A stretch of DNA of 6,194 bases from a bacterium. GTDB lineage: Bacteria > Chlamydiota > Chlamydiia > Chlamydiales > Rhabdochlamydiaceae. Positions within the stretch are counted from its first letter, which is position 1. Every line of letters begins with the position of its first letter. The notes beneath the pieces are model-generated. The model saw only the letters and a list, made by a program, of their open reading frames with translations. It was not told the origin of the DNA and ran no database searches. Of the stretch, positions 6,072 to 6,194 are shown in pieces. The position numbers and the translations under genes are program-made. The DNA is taken from contig JAKAAD010000062.1 of assembly GCA_021802305.1 (NCBI GenBank), forward strand, positions 1 to 6,194. Direction: 5' to 3'.

Positions 6072-6194
6072 GGAGTTGAGAGTACTCGTTTTTGCTTTTT
6101 TTCGTCACCTTTGCGCATTGTGTCATTAGACCTTTTGCGTAATTGTCACCAAGAAGACGGAAAAGCGCACTGGGGGTCCTCACTTGCACTCTCC
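6061..6194 (-). CDS. Possible C-terminal end of an upstream gene
   Basis: From the right edge one minus-strand frame stays open for 43 codons (starting RVQVRTPSALFRLLGD, ending YSQLHVH) and stops at TGA 6063-6061, 11 nt inside menB. The tail is lysine-rich (KVTKKSKNE). The overlap style matches the other junctions in this operon, and no convincing promoter is visible between it and menB. A preceding men gene would be expected here, but I do not recognise this stretch as the end of MenD, MenF or MenH. The other two frames stop much earlier (within about 16 codons of the edge). An open run of this length could still arise by chance. Confidence 0.3.
   Translation of the reverse strand, partial: RVQVRTPSALFRLLGDNYAKGLMTQCAKVTKKSKNEYSQLHVH

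Noticed and set aside
6072..6194. Promoter for the men genes immediately upstream of menB (GTGACA and TAATGA boxes).
   Set aside because: The spacing is about 15 bp and both boxes are poor, so transcription more likely starts farther upstream, outside the window.

Overview
The window is a compact, almost entirely minus-strand stretch of bacterial chromosome. It holds four tightly packed menaquinone (vitamin K2) biosynthesis genes and, downstream of them, most of a large tetratricopeptide-repeat (TPR) protein gene. No rRNA, tRNA, insertion sequence, CRISPR array or phage gene is visible.

Layout, read in the direction of transcription (right to left). Positions 6194-6061 hold an open frame that may be the tail of an upstream gene. 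Next come menB (6071-5280), menA (5283-4417), menC (4412-3507) and menE (3514-2210). They are joined by a 4-nt ATGA overlap, a 4-nt gap and an 8-nt overlap, so they almost certainly form one translationally coupled operon. A roughly 370-bp AT-richer spacer (1840-2209) carries a weak terminator-like hairpin, a possible micro-ORF behind the only strong Shine-Dalgarno-like sequence in the window, a possible converging plus-strand ORF, and candidate divergent promoters. The last gene is the TPR gene, starting at 1839 and running off the left edge still open after 613 codons.

How the genes work together. MenC makes o-succinylbenzoate (OSB) from SHCHC, MenE activates it to OSB-CoA, MenB closes the ring to 1,4-dihydroxy-2-naphthoyl-CoA, and MenA prenylates the free naphthoate in the membrane. 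MenF, MenD and MenH (earlier steps), the DHNA-CoA thioesterase and the final methyltransferase are not here. MenF and MenD may lie upstream to the right. All catalytic motifs I looked for in the four enzymes are present, so the genes look functional. The MenE C-terminus is unusually short.

Organism. GC looks to be in the mid-40s percent by eye. Starts largely lack Shine-Dalgarno sequences, and MenB is a type I (bicarbonate-dependent, E. coli-like) enzyme. With the long TPR protein, this suggests a Gram-negative bacterium, perhaps a host-associated one such as an environmental (non-Chlamydiaceae) member of the Chlamydiota. That placement is tentative and rests on general impression, not on a search.

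The most unusual feature is the TPR protein. Its repeats recur about every 41 residues rather than 34, with the extra 7 residues consistently between the two helices of each repeat.
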